A DNA stretch of 8,997 nucleotides from Sedimentisphaerales bacterium (GCA_016932895.1 JAFGCA010000328.1:1-8997); one strand, 5' to 3'; positions 1 through 5,977 are shown, counted from the first letter of the stretch. The notes: generated by a model not told the origin, from the sequence alone. Made by a program: numbers and translations.

Positions 1-12
1 CTGGCAGACAAC

Positions 13-86
13 CACGCCGGGAGGGACTCGAACCCACGACCGCGGGATTAGAAATCCCGTGCTCTATCCACCTGAGCTACCGGCGC
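13..86 (-). tRNA. tRNA-Arg (anticodon UCU)
   Basis: Read on the minus strand, the sequence folds as a tRNA. The acceptor GCGCCGG pairs with CCGGCGT (one G-U end pair). The D arm is GCTC/GAGC. The anticodon arm is CGGGA/TCCCG with loop TTTCTAA, giving anticodon TCT, which reads AGA/AGG arginine codons. The T arm has the loop TTCGAGT. No CCA is encoded. The T stem (GTGGG/CCCTC) has one T-T mismatch at its second pair, which is unusual but does not rule out function. The tRNA's 5' end (position 86) faces the integrase gene at 225, so this tRNA is a candidate attachment locus. Integration elements more often sit at the tRNA 3' end, so this orientation is atypical. Confidence 0.93.
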
Positions 87-88
87 AA

Positions 89-140
89 GGCTTTTTCATT
101 CAACGACTTATGGCAATCTTTTTCGGTTTCCAAAAAAGCC
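89..140. repeat. Inverted repeat between tRNA and integrase
   Basis: GGCTTTTT at 89-96 is the exact reverse complement of AAAAAGCC at 133-140. A second arm, CTTTTT at 118-123, can also pair with AAAAAG at 133-138. CTTTTTC occurs as a direct repeat at 91-97 and 118-124. The position, between the tRNA 5' end and the integrase promoter, is where an attachment core or integrase arm sites could lie. The A/T-rich arms might also arise by chance. Confidence 0.35.
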
Positions 141-141
141 A

Positions 142-170
142 TTGACACCCATTCTGACACCCTGTAGCCT
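142..170 (+). promoter_or_regulatory. Candidate promoter for the integrase
   Basis: A perfect TTGACA -35 box at 142-147 is followed, after a 17-base spacer, by TAGCCT at 165-170. The -10 box is weak (TA and the last T match). The start site would be near 177, giving a leader of about 50 bases before the integrase ATG at 225. Sigma-70-like boxes are only a rough guide in planctomycetes. Confidence 0.45.
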
Positions 171-224
171 ATACCATGTGGTCGCATGGACAAAGGCATG
201 CCGGGTATCAGGAGGTCAGGTGTC

Positions 225-1391
225 ATGGCGAAACACAGTCTAACCAAGCGCAAGCGGAGGGACAAGAACACCCCTTGGGTTCACCCGTCGGGCCGGTGGG
301 TCAAGAAGCACGCCGGACGGGCATACTACCTTGGCAAAGTGTCAGACGACCCCGACGGCAAGCTGGCCTGTGAGGAGTGGTTGCGGATTCGCCCAGACGT
401 TCTGAAGGGACGACGACCACAACCGGCTGGTGGCGTTGAACTCCGAGCCGTCGCCAACGCCTTCTTGGCTGCAAAGGACCGGTCGATGCAGGCTGGCGAG
501 ATCAAGCCTTCGAGCTTCTCAGAATACCACACCATCTGCACCAGGATGATCGCGTTCTTCGGGGCACGTCGCGTTGTGGCCGACCTCGTGGGCGATGACT
601 TCGGCGCCTTCCGGGCCGAGCTGGCTAAGACCTACGGTCCCGTTGGGCTCGTGAAGCGGATCCAGATCGTCAAGAGCATCTTCAAGTACGCTTGGGAATC
701 CGGTGTCATCGAACACCCCCCACGCCTGGGGGCGGATTTCAAGCGGCCGTCTGCGAAAGTCCTTCGCCTGGCTCGTGCGGCCGCCGGAGACCGGACCTAC
801 ACCGCTAAGGAAATCAGACAGATGATCGACGCGGCCGGGGTCCAGGTGCGGGCGATGATCTACATGGGAATTAATGCCGCGCTTGGCAACACCGATGTCG
901 CCGAACTCCCGAAGGACGCCATCGACTGGGAAACCGGAATCCTGAGTTTCCCCCGGCCGAAGACCGGCATCCCGAGGCGTGTCTGCCTGTGGAAGGAAAC
1001 GCTCGACAGCCTGAAGGCGTCCATTGCCGATCGGCCGAAGGCGAAGGCCATTGAAGATGATCGGCTCGTGTTCATCACCAAGTACGGCAGGTCGTGGATG
1101 CGTTTTCGGCCGAAGGAAGACAAGCCGGGCACCTGGGTGAACTCCGTCTATCTGGAATTCAACAAGATCCTGCAGAAGATCGGCATCGACCGGTCGGGAT
1201 GCGGGTTCTATGGGCTGCGGCATACGTTCCGATCGGTAGCCGACAGTCATCCCGACGTACACGCGGTGAACACTGTCATGGGTCACGAGGACGGGCGTAG
1301 CATGAGGACTCACTACGTCCGATCGATCGATGACAGCAGGCTGGTGGCCGTGGCCGAGCACGTTCATCGTTGGCTGTATGGGGGCGTCTAA
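225..1391 (+). CDS. int: Tyrosine recombinase (site-specific integrase), atypical catalytic set
   Basis: A 388-residue phage-type integrase that should catalyse strand exchange between element and chromosome attachment sites. The start at 225 is chosen because AGGAGG lies at 210-215, 9 bases upstream; an in-frame ATG at 186 lacks such a site. The basic N-terminus (1-35, many Lys/Arg) could bind arm sites, about 70-165 fits a SAM-like core-binding domain, and about 190-388 is the catalytic domain. Visible catalytic positions are Lys246 in PRPKTG, Tyr329-x-x-Arg332 in YGLRHTF (a Tyr replaces the usual His of HxxR), His354 in MGHED, and the nucleophile Tyr364 in THYVR. The usual first Arg, expected in a TGLRxxEL-type segment, is missing: residues 215-228 read GINAALGNTDVAEL. 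From memory, similar GNTD/GNSD integrases are common in planctomycete genomes, so this is probably a lineage variant rather than a dead enzyme. It stands alone upstream of the regulator gene. Confidence 0.93.
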   Translation: MAKHSLTKRKRRDKNTPWVHPSGRWVKKHAGRAYYLGKVSDDPDGKLACEEWLRIRPDVLKGRRPQPAGGVELRAVANAFLAAKDRSMQAGEIKPSSFSEYHTICTRMIAFFGARRVVADLVGDDFGAFRAELAKTYGPVGLVKRIQIVKSIFKYAWESGVIEHPPRLGADFKRPSAKVLRLARAAAGDRTYTAKEIRQMIDAAGVQVRAMIYMGINAALGNTDVAELPKDAIDWETGILSFPRPKTGIPRRVCLWKETLDSLKASIADRPKAKAIEDDRLVFITKYGRSWMRFRPKEDKPGTWVNSVYLEFNKILQKIGIDRSGCGFYGLRHTFRSVADSHPDVHAVNTVMGHEDGRSMRTHYVRSIDDSRLVAVAEHVHRWLYGGV

Positions 1392-1399
1392 GGTACAAT
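1370..1399 (+). promoter_or_regulatory. Candidate promoter for the winged-helix gene
   Basis: TACAAT at 1394-1399 is a close -10 match (5 of 6). TTGGCT at 1370-1375, 18 bases upstream, is a partial -35 match (4 of 6). It overlaps the 3' end of the integrase gene. Transcription would start near 1406 and give a leader of about 85 bases that contains the paired elements described at 1403-1488. Confidence 0.4.
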
Positions 1400-1402
1400 A
1401 AG

Positions 1403-1426
1403 ACCGGCGGCTTGATCACCGCCGGT
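1403..1426 (+). other. Perfect 8-bp stem-loop after the integrase stop
   Basis: ACCGGCGG (1403-1410) pairs exactly with CCGCCGGT (1419-1426) around the 8-base loop CTTGATCA. No T tract follows, so it is not a standard intrinsic terminator. It could slow or end integrase transcription by another route, protect the mRNA 3' end, or act as an operator for the neighbouring DNA-binding proteins. Confidence 0.5.
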
Positions 1427-1438
1427 ATGCTGGCCTTG

Positions 1439-1488
1439 CCGCGGGGGTATCACACCTTCCCCTGCGGCGAGGCTGGCGGAAAGGTGTG
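1439..1488 (+). promoter_or_regulatory. Leader with two competing hairpins, one covering the ribosome site
   Basis: Hairpin A pairs CCGCGGGG (1439-1446) with CCCC-T-GCGG (1459-1467), with one bulged base. Hairpin B pairs CACACCTT (1451-1458) exactly with AAGGTGTG (1481-1488) and can extend through CC (1459-1460) and GG with a bulged A. The two share bases at 1459-1460, and B's left arm lies in A's loop, so full versions cannot both form as simple hairpins. The right arm of B contains AAGGTG, the likely ribosome binding site for the ATG at 1491. Hairpin B would therefore hide the site and hairpin A would tend to free it. The pairing is seen in the sequence; the switch is inference. Confidence 0.4.
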
Positions 1489-1490
1489 TC

Positions 1491-2180
1491 ATGTCACGCA
1501 AGAGCCAAAACACTACCGATCCGGCTGTGAATCTCCGCGATCTAGCTCTCGCCGCTGCCCGAGAGGTGTTTCAGTTTTCGTTGGCGGCCGGTTCACCCGC
1601 CCCGCGGTCTGGCGAGACTGAAAACGCATGGTCGAATCGGGTGGATCTGCAAGGCCGTTTCAAGCGGATCAAGGCGATCATCCGCGATCTGGAGGCCGGG
1701 CTGTCGGATGGCATTATCACCGGCATAGAACGAGCCCGACGAATTGATGAGCTAACTGATTCGATTCGAGCGGCTGGGGCACCAACAACGACGTACCACA
1801 CTGCGGCATTGCAGCAAGCGAAAGGGTTTCTTGCTATGTGCGTGTCGGCATCGTCGTACTTCGAACTCCGCCAAGGCGCAAGAACCTTTCCATACATGCC
1901 GCTGGAGGATCTACTGGCCGGCATCCGCAACGAGTACGCTATGCTTCACGCCACCCACGCACTCGACCGAGAAGATTGCATCCTTCTAGAGGCAATGGTA
2001 CAAGCCCCCGTTAAGCTGTTTACGCTCGACATGCTAGGCGAACTCATGGATAGAAACACAGCCCAGGAGCATGTCAACAGCATGATTCGTCGCGGGTTGG
2101 TTCACCGTCCAGGCACCGGCAAAAAGGGCTGCCAGGCGACCCCCTTGGGCAAAAAAGCATTCCAACTGACGAAGCCATAA
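1491..2180 (+). CDS. Predicted winged-helix DNA-binding protein
   Basis: A 229-residue soluble protein that I cannot assign to a named family. The start at 1491 follows AAGGTG at 1481-1486. Residues about 160-229 look like a C-terminal winged helix: a helix (DREDCILLEAMV), a turn and second helix (TLDMLGELM), a probable recognition helix (NTAQEHVNSMIRRGLV), then a basic wing (HRPGTGKKG) and a short strand (CQATPLGKKAF). This is the MarR-like order. Residues 1-158 are mostly helical and contain no motif I recognise; residues 98-128 include a Cys and aromatic residues that could be a dimer or ligand surface. Between integrase and the replication operon, a lysogeny-type regulator is plausible but not shown. 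Confidence 0.75.
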   Translation: MSRKSQNTTDPAVNLRDLALAAAREVFQFSLAAGSPAPRSGETENAWSNRVDLQGRFKRIKAIIRDLEAGLSDGIITGIERARRIDELTDSIRAAGAPTTTYHTAALQQAKGFLAMCVSASSYFELRQGARTFPYMPLEDLLAGIRNEYAMLHATHALDREDCILLEAMVQAPVKLFTLDMLGELMDRNTAQEHVNSMIRRGLVHRPGTGKKGCQATPLGKKAFQLTKP

Positions 2181-2222
2181 CGAGATACAAAAACGGGTAC
2201 ATCTTTCCACTGTGCTGAGCTG

Positions 2223-2241
2223 AGCAAGCGGGTAGCTTGCT
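2223..2241 (+). promoter_or_regulatory. Inverted repeat just before the first small HTH gene
   Basis: AGCAAGC (2223-2229) pairs exactly with GCTTGCT (2235-2241) around GGGTA. It ends 4 bases before the ATG at 2246. No T tract follows, so a terminator is unlikely. As DNA it is a 7-bp dyad of operator size; as RNA it would lie over the ribosome binding region of a gene that has no clear Shine-Dalgarno site. Either role would control entry into the replication operon. Confidence 0.4.
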
Positions 2242-2245
2242 TGGC

Positions 2246-2452
2246 ATGTTTGATAACGAACCCAAATTACTTCCCTTGGGTCCCACCGCTCGGCGATTGC
2301 GTGTACCGTCGCGCTGGCTGAAGGCAGAAGCCGAGGCCGGCCGGGTACCATGCCTCAATGCTGGCGGAAGGCTCCTGTTTGATCTTCAAGCCGTGGCCGC
2401 TTCTCTGCTTCCACGAGCACAGAAAACCACGGAGGGGGGGCAGGATGAGTAG
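2246..2452 (+). CDS. Small HTH protein, excisionase/MerR-type (HTH_17-like)
   Basis: A 68-residue protein whose core, TARRLRVPSRWLKAEAEAGRVP, then an AGGRLLFDLQAVAASL tail, follows the HTH_17 pattern: helix, turn, recognition helix (PSRWLKAEAEAG), then a beta hairpin and a closing helix. Such proteins act as Xis-type DNA-bending factors or small regulators. The start at 2246 (ATG) is preferred over an in-frame TTG at 2237; neither has a good ribosome site, and a hairpin at 2223-2241 covers that region. Its last 8 bases overlap the next gene, which suggests translational coupling. Members with this VPSRWLKAEAEAGRVP pattern are, from memory, frequent in planctomycetes. Confidence 0.72.
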   Translation: MFDNEPKLLPLGPTARRLRVPSRWLKAEAEAGRVPCLNAGGRLLFDLQAVAASLLPRAQKTTEGGQDE

Positions 2453-2699
2453 ACCACCCTGCATGACCCCGCCCGAGGCGGCCAAGTTTTTGCGAATCGG
2501 CCGCGACAAACTCCTGGGAATGATACGCGACGGCACACTGCCCGCTGTGAACGTGGCCGCAAAGACATCGACGAGGCCGCGATACATCGTCACGCCCGAG
2601 GCGATGGAGAGCTTCATCACCCGTCGATCGGTGTTGGTCGAGTCACCGCGTCCTCGACGCCGACGACGAACACAGGCCCCGGGCCGGGAGTGGTTCTAA
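2445..2699 (+). CDS. Excisionase-like HTH protein
   Basis: An 84-residue protein. Residues about 7-60 (MTPPEAAKFLRIGRDKLLGM, then RDGTLPAVNV) match the excisionase/HTH_17 pattern: AAKFL helix, IGRDKLLGMIRDG recognition helix, PAVNV strand, a second strand PRYIV, and closing helix TPEAMESFI. The C-terminus carries a run of arginines (RPRRRRRT), which fits extra DNA contact. It probably bends or marks att DNA for excision, or regulates the operon. The start at 2445 lies 5 bases after the G-rich stretch 2431-2439 (GGAGGGGGG) and overlaps the previous gene by 8 bases. Its TAA stop shares an A with the next ATG at 2699. Longer upstream starts lack support. Confidence 0.78.
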   Translation: MSRPPCMTPPEAAKFLRIGRDKLLGMIRDGTLPAVNVAAKTSTRPRYIVTPEAMESFITRRSVLVESPRPRRRRRTQAPGREWF

Positions 2700-4135
2700 T
2701 GACCATGACCGCCGACCCCCCTCCTGATCTGATCGAATTATTGAGACTAGTTCCAATAACGACGGAACGGGTGGACCGCTTGTACCCCGCGCCGGAAAAC
2801 GAAGAGTTGTATCGCAAGGTCGTTCACACCGACCCGGACATAATGCGATTGATCGATAGTATCGATGAGAACGGGTTGCTGGAGCCACTGATCGTCACCG
2901 AAGACGGCTGCATTCTATCTGGCCATCGTCGCTATGCGGCAATCCGGCGGCTGGGTTGGGAAGAAGTGATTGTCCGTGTAGTTCCGATCAATCGTGAGGA
3001 TGATCCAGACAAGTTCCTCGTGCTACTCCGCGAAGCGAACCGGCAACGCGTCAAGAGCATCGACGAGCTGATCCGGGAGGAGGTGATCAGTACCTCGCCT
3101 GAGTCTGCATACGAAACGCTACAGTCTGAGCGGTTGAAGCGAACGAAGACGCACATTTCGGCGATGGACGTGTCCTACAAGCGACAGCGCAGCAGAATCA
3201 ATCACCAACGGCAAGAGTTCCTACAAGCGGCGATTCAGGTGATTAAGGACCTCTCAGACTACTGGCCTGTCTCGTTGCGGCAGATTCACTATCGTTTGCT
3301 GAACAACCCGCCGTTGACGAAAGCATCCGACCCGAAGTCACGTTATCGGAATGACCGTAAGTCGTATGCGAACTTATCACGGCTGTTGGTCCAGGCACGG
3401 AATGAGGATCTGGTGAATGATGAGGTCTTCGACGACGCAACCCGACCGACGACGACATGGAATGCCCATTCCAATGTGTCCGAGTTCGTCCGCAAGCAGC
3501 TCGATGAGATGTTCACCGGGTACTACCGAAATCTGATCCAAAGCCAAGAGCGGCATTTCGAAATTGTGATTGAGAAGAACACGATTGCGCGGATCGTCGA
3601 GCCGGTGGCGGGGCAGTTCTGCATACCAGTTACCAGCGGCAGAGGTTACTCGTCGCGCACCGCACAAGCGAAGCTGATCGAGCGCTTCGACCACAGCGGC
3701 AAGGACATGCTGGCAATCCTCATGATGACCGACCTGGACCCGGATGGCCTGGCGATTGCTGACTCATTCATTCAGAACATCCGTGATGAGTTCGGCGTGC
3801 AAGAGACTCACGGATACCGAGTCGCGTTGACCGGCAAGCAAGTCGAGTCGATGAAGCTGCCGGCGGGACAACCCGTGAAGAAAACAGCGCGCGGATATGA
3901 CAAGTTTGTCAAAAAGTATGGCCCGTGCGGCTGGGAGCTGGAGGCGGCGGAACCCGAGCAACTACAGCAGGCACTACGCGAAGCAATCACCGGCCTGATC
4001 GACATCGACCTTTACAACGCCGAGATTGACCAAGAGCGCAGGGACGCGATGGTGATCGATGAGTACCGCCAACGAGTCTTGCTTGCGTGCCGGAACCTGA
4101 GACCGGACGGGGGTATGAATGACAAGTCAGGATGA
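2699..4135 (+). CDS. ParB-like domain fused to a Spo11/TopoVI-A-like TOPRIM protein
   Basis: A 478-residue protein with two recognisable parts. Residues about 18-115 look like a ParB/Srx-type N-terminal domain: IDSIDENGLLEPLIV, then ILSGHRRYAAIRRLGW with the GHRR box (75-78), then a third strand (VIVRVVPI). Residues about 165-470 look like a Spo11/topoisomerase VI A-subunit relative. LRQIHYRLL (193-201) resembles the RDIYY region that holds the catalytic Tyr (here Tyr198), the helix around YANLSRLLVQARNEDLV continues the winged helix, and a TOPRIM fold follows with Glu292 (VIEKN) and the acidic TDLDPDG (344-350, Asp345/347/349). A WELEA segment near 412 resembles the C-terminal part of phage TOPRIM relatives. 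No GHKL ATPase (TopoVI-B) is visible in the window. The start at 2699 is preferred because GGGAG at 2686-2690 sits 8 bases upstream and TAATG couples it to the previous stop; a GTG at 2690 is the alternative. Role: probable DNA cleavage or topology enzyme for replication or segregation (inference). Confidence 0.75.
   Translation: MTMTADPPPDLIELLRLVPITTERVDRLYPAPENEELYRKVVHTDPDIMRLIDSIDENGLLEPLIVTEDGCILSGHRRYAAIRRLGWEEVIVRVVPINREDDPDKFLVLLREANRQRVKSIDELIREEVISTSPESAYETLQSERLKRTKTHISAMDVSYKRQRSRINHQRQEFLQAAIQVIKDLSDYWPVSLRQIHYRLLNNPPLTKASDPKSRYRNDRKSYANLSRLLVQARNEDLVNDEVFDDATRPTTTWNAHSNVSEFVRKQLDEMFTGYYRNLIQSQERHFEIVIEKNTIARIVEPVAGQFCIPVTSGRGYSSRTAQAKLIERFDHSGKDMLAILMMTDLDPDGLAIADSFIQNIRDEFGVQETHGYRVALTGKQVESMKLPAGQPVKKTARGYDKFVKKYGPCGWELEAAEPEQLQQALREAITGLIDIDLYNAEIDQERRDAMVIDEYRQRVLLACRNLRPDGGMNDKSG
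3458..3473. repeat. Inverted repeat inside the ParB/TOPRIM gene
   Basis: TGGAATG (3458-3464) and CATTCCA (3467-3473) are exact 7-bp inverted arms around CC. The total length of 16 bp is similar to ParB recognition sites, but the sequence is not the common parS. One such dyad in coding DNA can arise by chance. Confidence 0.25.
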
Positions 4136-4859
4136 TCAATTTGTGAAAATGCCCAAAGCACTGTTGAGGCGAACCGATCTTCCGCCTGGGAGTAAGCTGG
4201 TACTCGTCGAACTCATGGATCGGGTTGGCAGCAACGGCTCCGCCTGGCCTGGCATTCGACGCTTGGCAACTGAGTGCGGGCTGGCGCATTCGACGGTCGT
4301 TGAAGCTATCACGAGACTCGAACACGCCGGCTTCATTGCGGTTGAACACGTCTCAGGGAATCCAGCCCGCAAAACCAACCGGTACCGAATCATCTGTGAA
4401 CGTACTCAAAATGAGTACGTACCGGAAATCAGAGCGTACCGAAAACCAACCACCGGACGTACCGAAAACCGACCACCGGACGTACCGATTTCCGGTACAG
4501 AACCAGACCCATGTATTCAGACCAATGTATTCAGACTCTCGTGTGCGTCCGATGAGGTGTGTCGGATTTACGACGCCTACCCCCGGAGGGTCGGGAGGGC
4601 GAAGGCGCTGCAGGCGATCGAGAAGGCGCTCCAGAAGATCGGGGACCGGGGACAGGTAGACCCCCACGCCTGGCTGCTCGGTCGCGTCAAGGCGTTTGCG
4701 GCATCCCCCGCCGGCCGGGCTGGCCAGTACACCCCGCACCCAACGACGTGGTTCAACCAGGATCGGTTCGACGACGACGACACCGAGTGGCGACGCAGAA
4801 CCACCACCAGCAAAACCATTGAGAGCCTGCCCTACGACATCCCGGAGGACTGCCGATGA
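4119..4859 (+). CDS. Replication initiator, lambda-O-like architecture
   Basis: A 246-residue protein with three parts. Residues about 20-92 form a winged helix: PPGSKLVLVELMDRV, WPGIRRLATECG, then the probable recognition helix LAHSTVVEAITRLEHAG and a wing (FIAVEHVSGN...TNRYRI). Residues about 93-147 are a low-complexity Pro/Arg/Thr linker. Residues about 148-224 match the tail of many phage replication proteins: RIYDAYPRRVGRAKALQAIEK, then WLLGRVKAFAAS, then YTPHPTTWFNQDRFDDD. In phages such proteins bind origin repeats and recruit helicase or its loader. The linker-coding DNA contains the repeat array at 4400-4536, as in lambda O. No helicase-loader gene is recognised next to it. The ATG at 4119 follows a G-rich stretch (4107-4113) and overlaps the previous gene by 17 bases, so translation is probably coupled. 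Confidence 0.75.
   Translation: MTSQDDQFVKMPKALLRRTDLPPGSKLVLVELMDRVGSNGSAWPGIRRLATECGLAHSTVVEAITRLEHAGFIAVEHVSGNPARKTNRYRIICERTQNEYVPEIRAYRKPTTGRTENRPPDVPISGTEPDPCIQTNVFRLSCASDEVCRIYDAYPRRVGRAKALQAIEKALQKIGDRGQVDPHAWLLGRVKAFAASPAGRAGQYTPHPTTWFNQDRFDDDDTEWRRRTTTSKTIESLPYDIPEDCR
4400..4536. repeat. Intragenic iteron-like array, candidate replication origin
   Basis: Two tandem 23-bp units (4435-4457 and 4458-4480) differ at a single base and each begins CGTACCGAAAACC; a third partial unit starts at 4481. GTACCG is also present at 4382 and 4419. GTACCGGAAATC occurs on the plus strand at 4419-4430 and again exactly on the minus strand at 4487-4498. Two dyads flank the array: ACGTACTC (4400-4407) with GAGTACGT (4413-4420), and GTACCG (4482-4487) with CGGTAC (4493-4498), each with a 5-base spacer. 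ATGTATTCAGAC is repeated at 4511-4522 and 4525-4536 in a more A/T-rich stretch that could be the melting site. The 23-bp spacing is not a multiple of three, so the units fall in three reading frames. This fits an initiator binding array inside the initiator gene. Confidence 0.65.
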
Positions 4860-5560
4860 CTCGGACCGAACTCCCACAACTGATCGACGAGGTAGCTTCG
4901 TTGTGGCCAGCCTTGCGATTGACCACCGAGGGCAACGTCGTCTTCGTGGGCTTCCGCCGTCGCAACGGAACCTTCGCCCCCGGCATGTTCTCGTCTTGCG
5001 ACCTGCGTATCGCAATCGAAACTTGCCGTCAGTGGGCTGCTGAGCACCCCGGATCACTTCCCACGTGGAACGACGGCCGCGGTTGGCAGGAGATCAAGTA
5101 CGCCGTTCGCCAGACTATCGAGGCCGCACAGCCGACACGCGAAGAACGGCTTCTCCAGGAACACCGCGACCACTACCGCGATTCTGGCGAGCCGTGGTCC
5201 GGTGACGACATCATCTTGGAGCACATCCGCACCGGGAGCCCCACACCCTTGCAGGCAAAGAGTCTGAGTCGGATCGGCCGACTCCGGCAACATCTGCGCG
5301 ACCTCTACCCGGACGTCGATTTCGACGCCGCGACCAAACGGCGACAACAGGCACAACGAGAAGCGGTCCGGGACATGGTGATTCATGACTCGCGACGCGA
5401 CAAGCCTGAGCCGGTCAAGTTGCGGCCGCCCTGTGAGAATGTGACGCCGGGGCACAAGATGCCCTGGAGCAACGGCTTCGAAATGACTCCAGAACAAATA
5501 GCTGCTTGCTTCGCAGAGGCAGAAAAGAAGGTGAAAGCACACACGGGGGCCGCCCGATGA
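4856..5560 (+). CDS. Unrecognised protein in the replication operon
   Basis: A 234-residue soluble protein with no family I recognise. GGAGG at 4844-4848 lies 7 bases before the ATG, and the ATGA junction with the initiator gene indicates translational coupling. The first 60 residues look like a small alpha/beta fold (RLTTEGNVVFVGFRRRNGTF). The rest is mostly helical and charged, with a basic stretch near 160-180 (TKRRQQAQREAVRD) and a helical end (TPEQIAACFAEAEKKVKA). In lambda the gene after O encodes the helicase loader P; the position here is equivalent, but no Walker motif or P-like feature is visible, so that role is only a guess from position. Confidence 0.72.
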   Translation: MTRTELPQLIDEVASLWPALRLTTEGNVVFVGFRRRNGTFAPGMFSSCDLRIAIETCRQWAAEHPGSLPTWNDGRGWQEIKYAVRQTIEAAQPTREERLLQEHRDHYRDSGEPWSGDDIILEHIRTGSPTPLQAKSLSRIGRLRQHLRDLYPDVDFDAATKRRQQAQREAVRDMVIHDSRRDKPEPVKLRPPCENVTPGHKMPWSNGFEMTPEQIAACFAEAEKKVKAHTGAAR

Positions 5561-5727
5561 ACCAGACCTTAGTCAAGCTGGTCATGTTGCTCAGGCCGGA
5601 GCGGCGGACAACGCCACTCCCTGTTTTTGTCCGGCGGGTCTTGAAAAGCTTGCTGCGGAGCGGGGGCTGGCGTTGTCTGGACGTGCGATGGCATGAGACG
5701 CAGGAGGACAAGCCCGATGATGAGTGA
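5557..5727 (+). CDS. Small unrecognised basic protein
   Basis: A 56-residue protein starting at the ATGA junction with the previous gene. The N-terminal part (MNQTLVKLVMLLRPERRTT, then VFVRRVLKSLLRSGGW) is basic and amphipathic, the end is acidic (ETQEDKPDDE). The upstream GGGGG at 5544-5548 is a weak ribosome site, so coupling probably matters. No function can be named. The tight fit between neighbours is the main evidence that it is real. Confidence 0.5.
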   Translation: MNQTLVKLVMLLRPERRTTPLPVFVRRVLKSLLRSGGWRCLDVRWHETQEDKPDDE

Positions 5728-5977
5728 CCCTGAACAATCACGTCGGCCGTGGTGTGGGACCGTCCGCGTTCTCGCCCACTTCGACGTGCCCGTCACCGCC
5801 GAAGACGACGCACCGGACGGCGAGACCGCCGGGGATCGGGCCGCCGAACAAGTCCGCGACGCTTTGAGCTGTGCCGTCAAAAACGAACACTTACCCCGTT
5901 TCACCCGCGAGCTTCTGGCCACGTGGTCAGACGTTGACTGGACCGACATCGAATCACAAGAGGAGAACATCGAATGA
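5717..5977 (+). CDS. Small unrecognised acidic protein
   Basis: An 86-residue, strongly acidic protein (many Asp/Glu, including VTAEDDAPDGETAGD and the end DWTDIESQEENIE). AGGAGG at 5702-5707 lies 9 bases before the ATG at 5717; a second ATG at 5720 is possible. It overlaps the previous gene by 11 bases and joins the next by ATGA. Residues 14-30 (GTVRVLAHFDVPVTAED) look like a beta strand pair and 40-70 like a helix. No domain is recognised. Confidence 0.62.
   Translation: MMSDPEQSRRPWCGTVRVLAHFDVPVTAEDDAPDGETAGDRAAEQVRDALSCAVKNEHLPRFTRELLATWSDVDWTDIESQEENIE

Noticed and set aside
186..224. Earlier integrase start (ATG at 186) adding 13 residues
   Set aside because: No ribosome site before 186, while AGGAGG at 210-215 is well placed for the ATG at 225.
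519..1367. Long minus-strand open frame (282 residues) opposite the integrase
   Set aside because: It is antisense to a gene with clear catalytic motifs; its own translation shows no recognisable domain, as expected for a shadow in GC-rich DNA.
2145..2191. Promoter for the 2246 gene from TTGGGC and nearby TACAAA or CATAAC
   Set aside because: Spacings and -10 matches are poor; no pair stands out from chance.
2690..2698. GTG start at 2690 for the ParB/TOPRIM gene
   Set aside because: The ATG at 2699 has GGGAG 8 bases upstream and couples to the previous stop through TAATG; the GTG itself overlaps that GGGAG.
4435..4498. CRISPR-like repeats
   Set aside because: The 23-bp units are directly adjacent with no spacers, lie within a coding region and have no cas genes near them; iterons explain them better.
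4353..5057. Minus-strand open frame of 234 residues opposite the initiator gene
   Set aside because: It spans two coupled plus-strand genes, is rich in Arg/Gly low-complexity sequence and has no domain.
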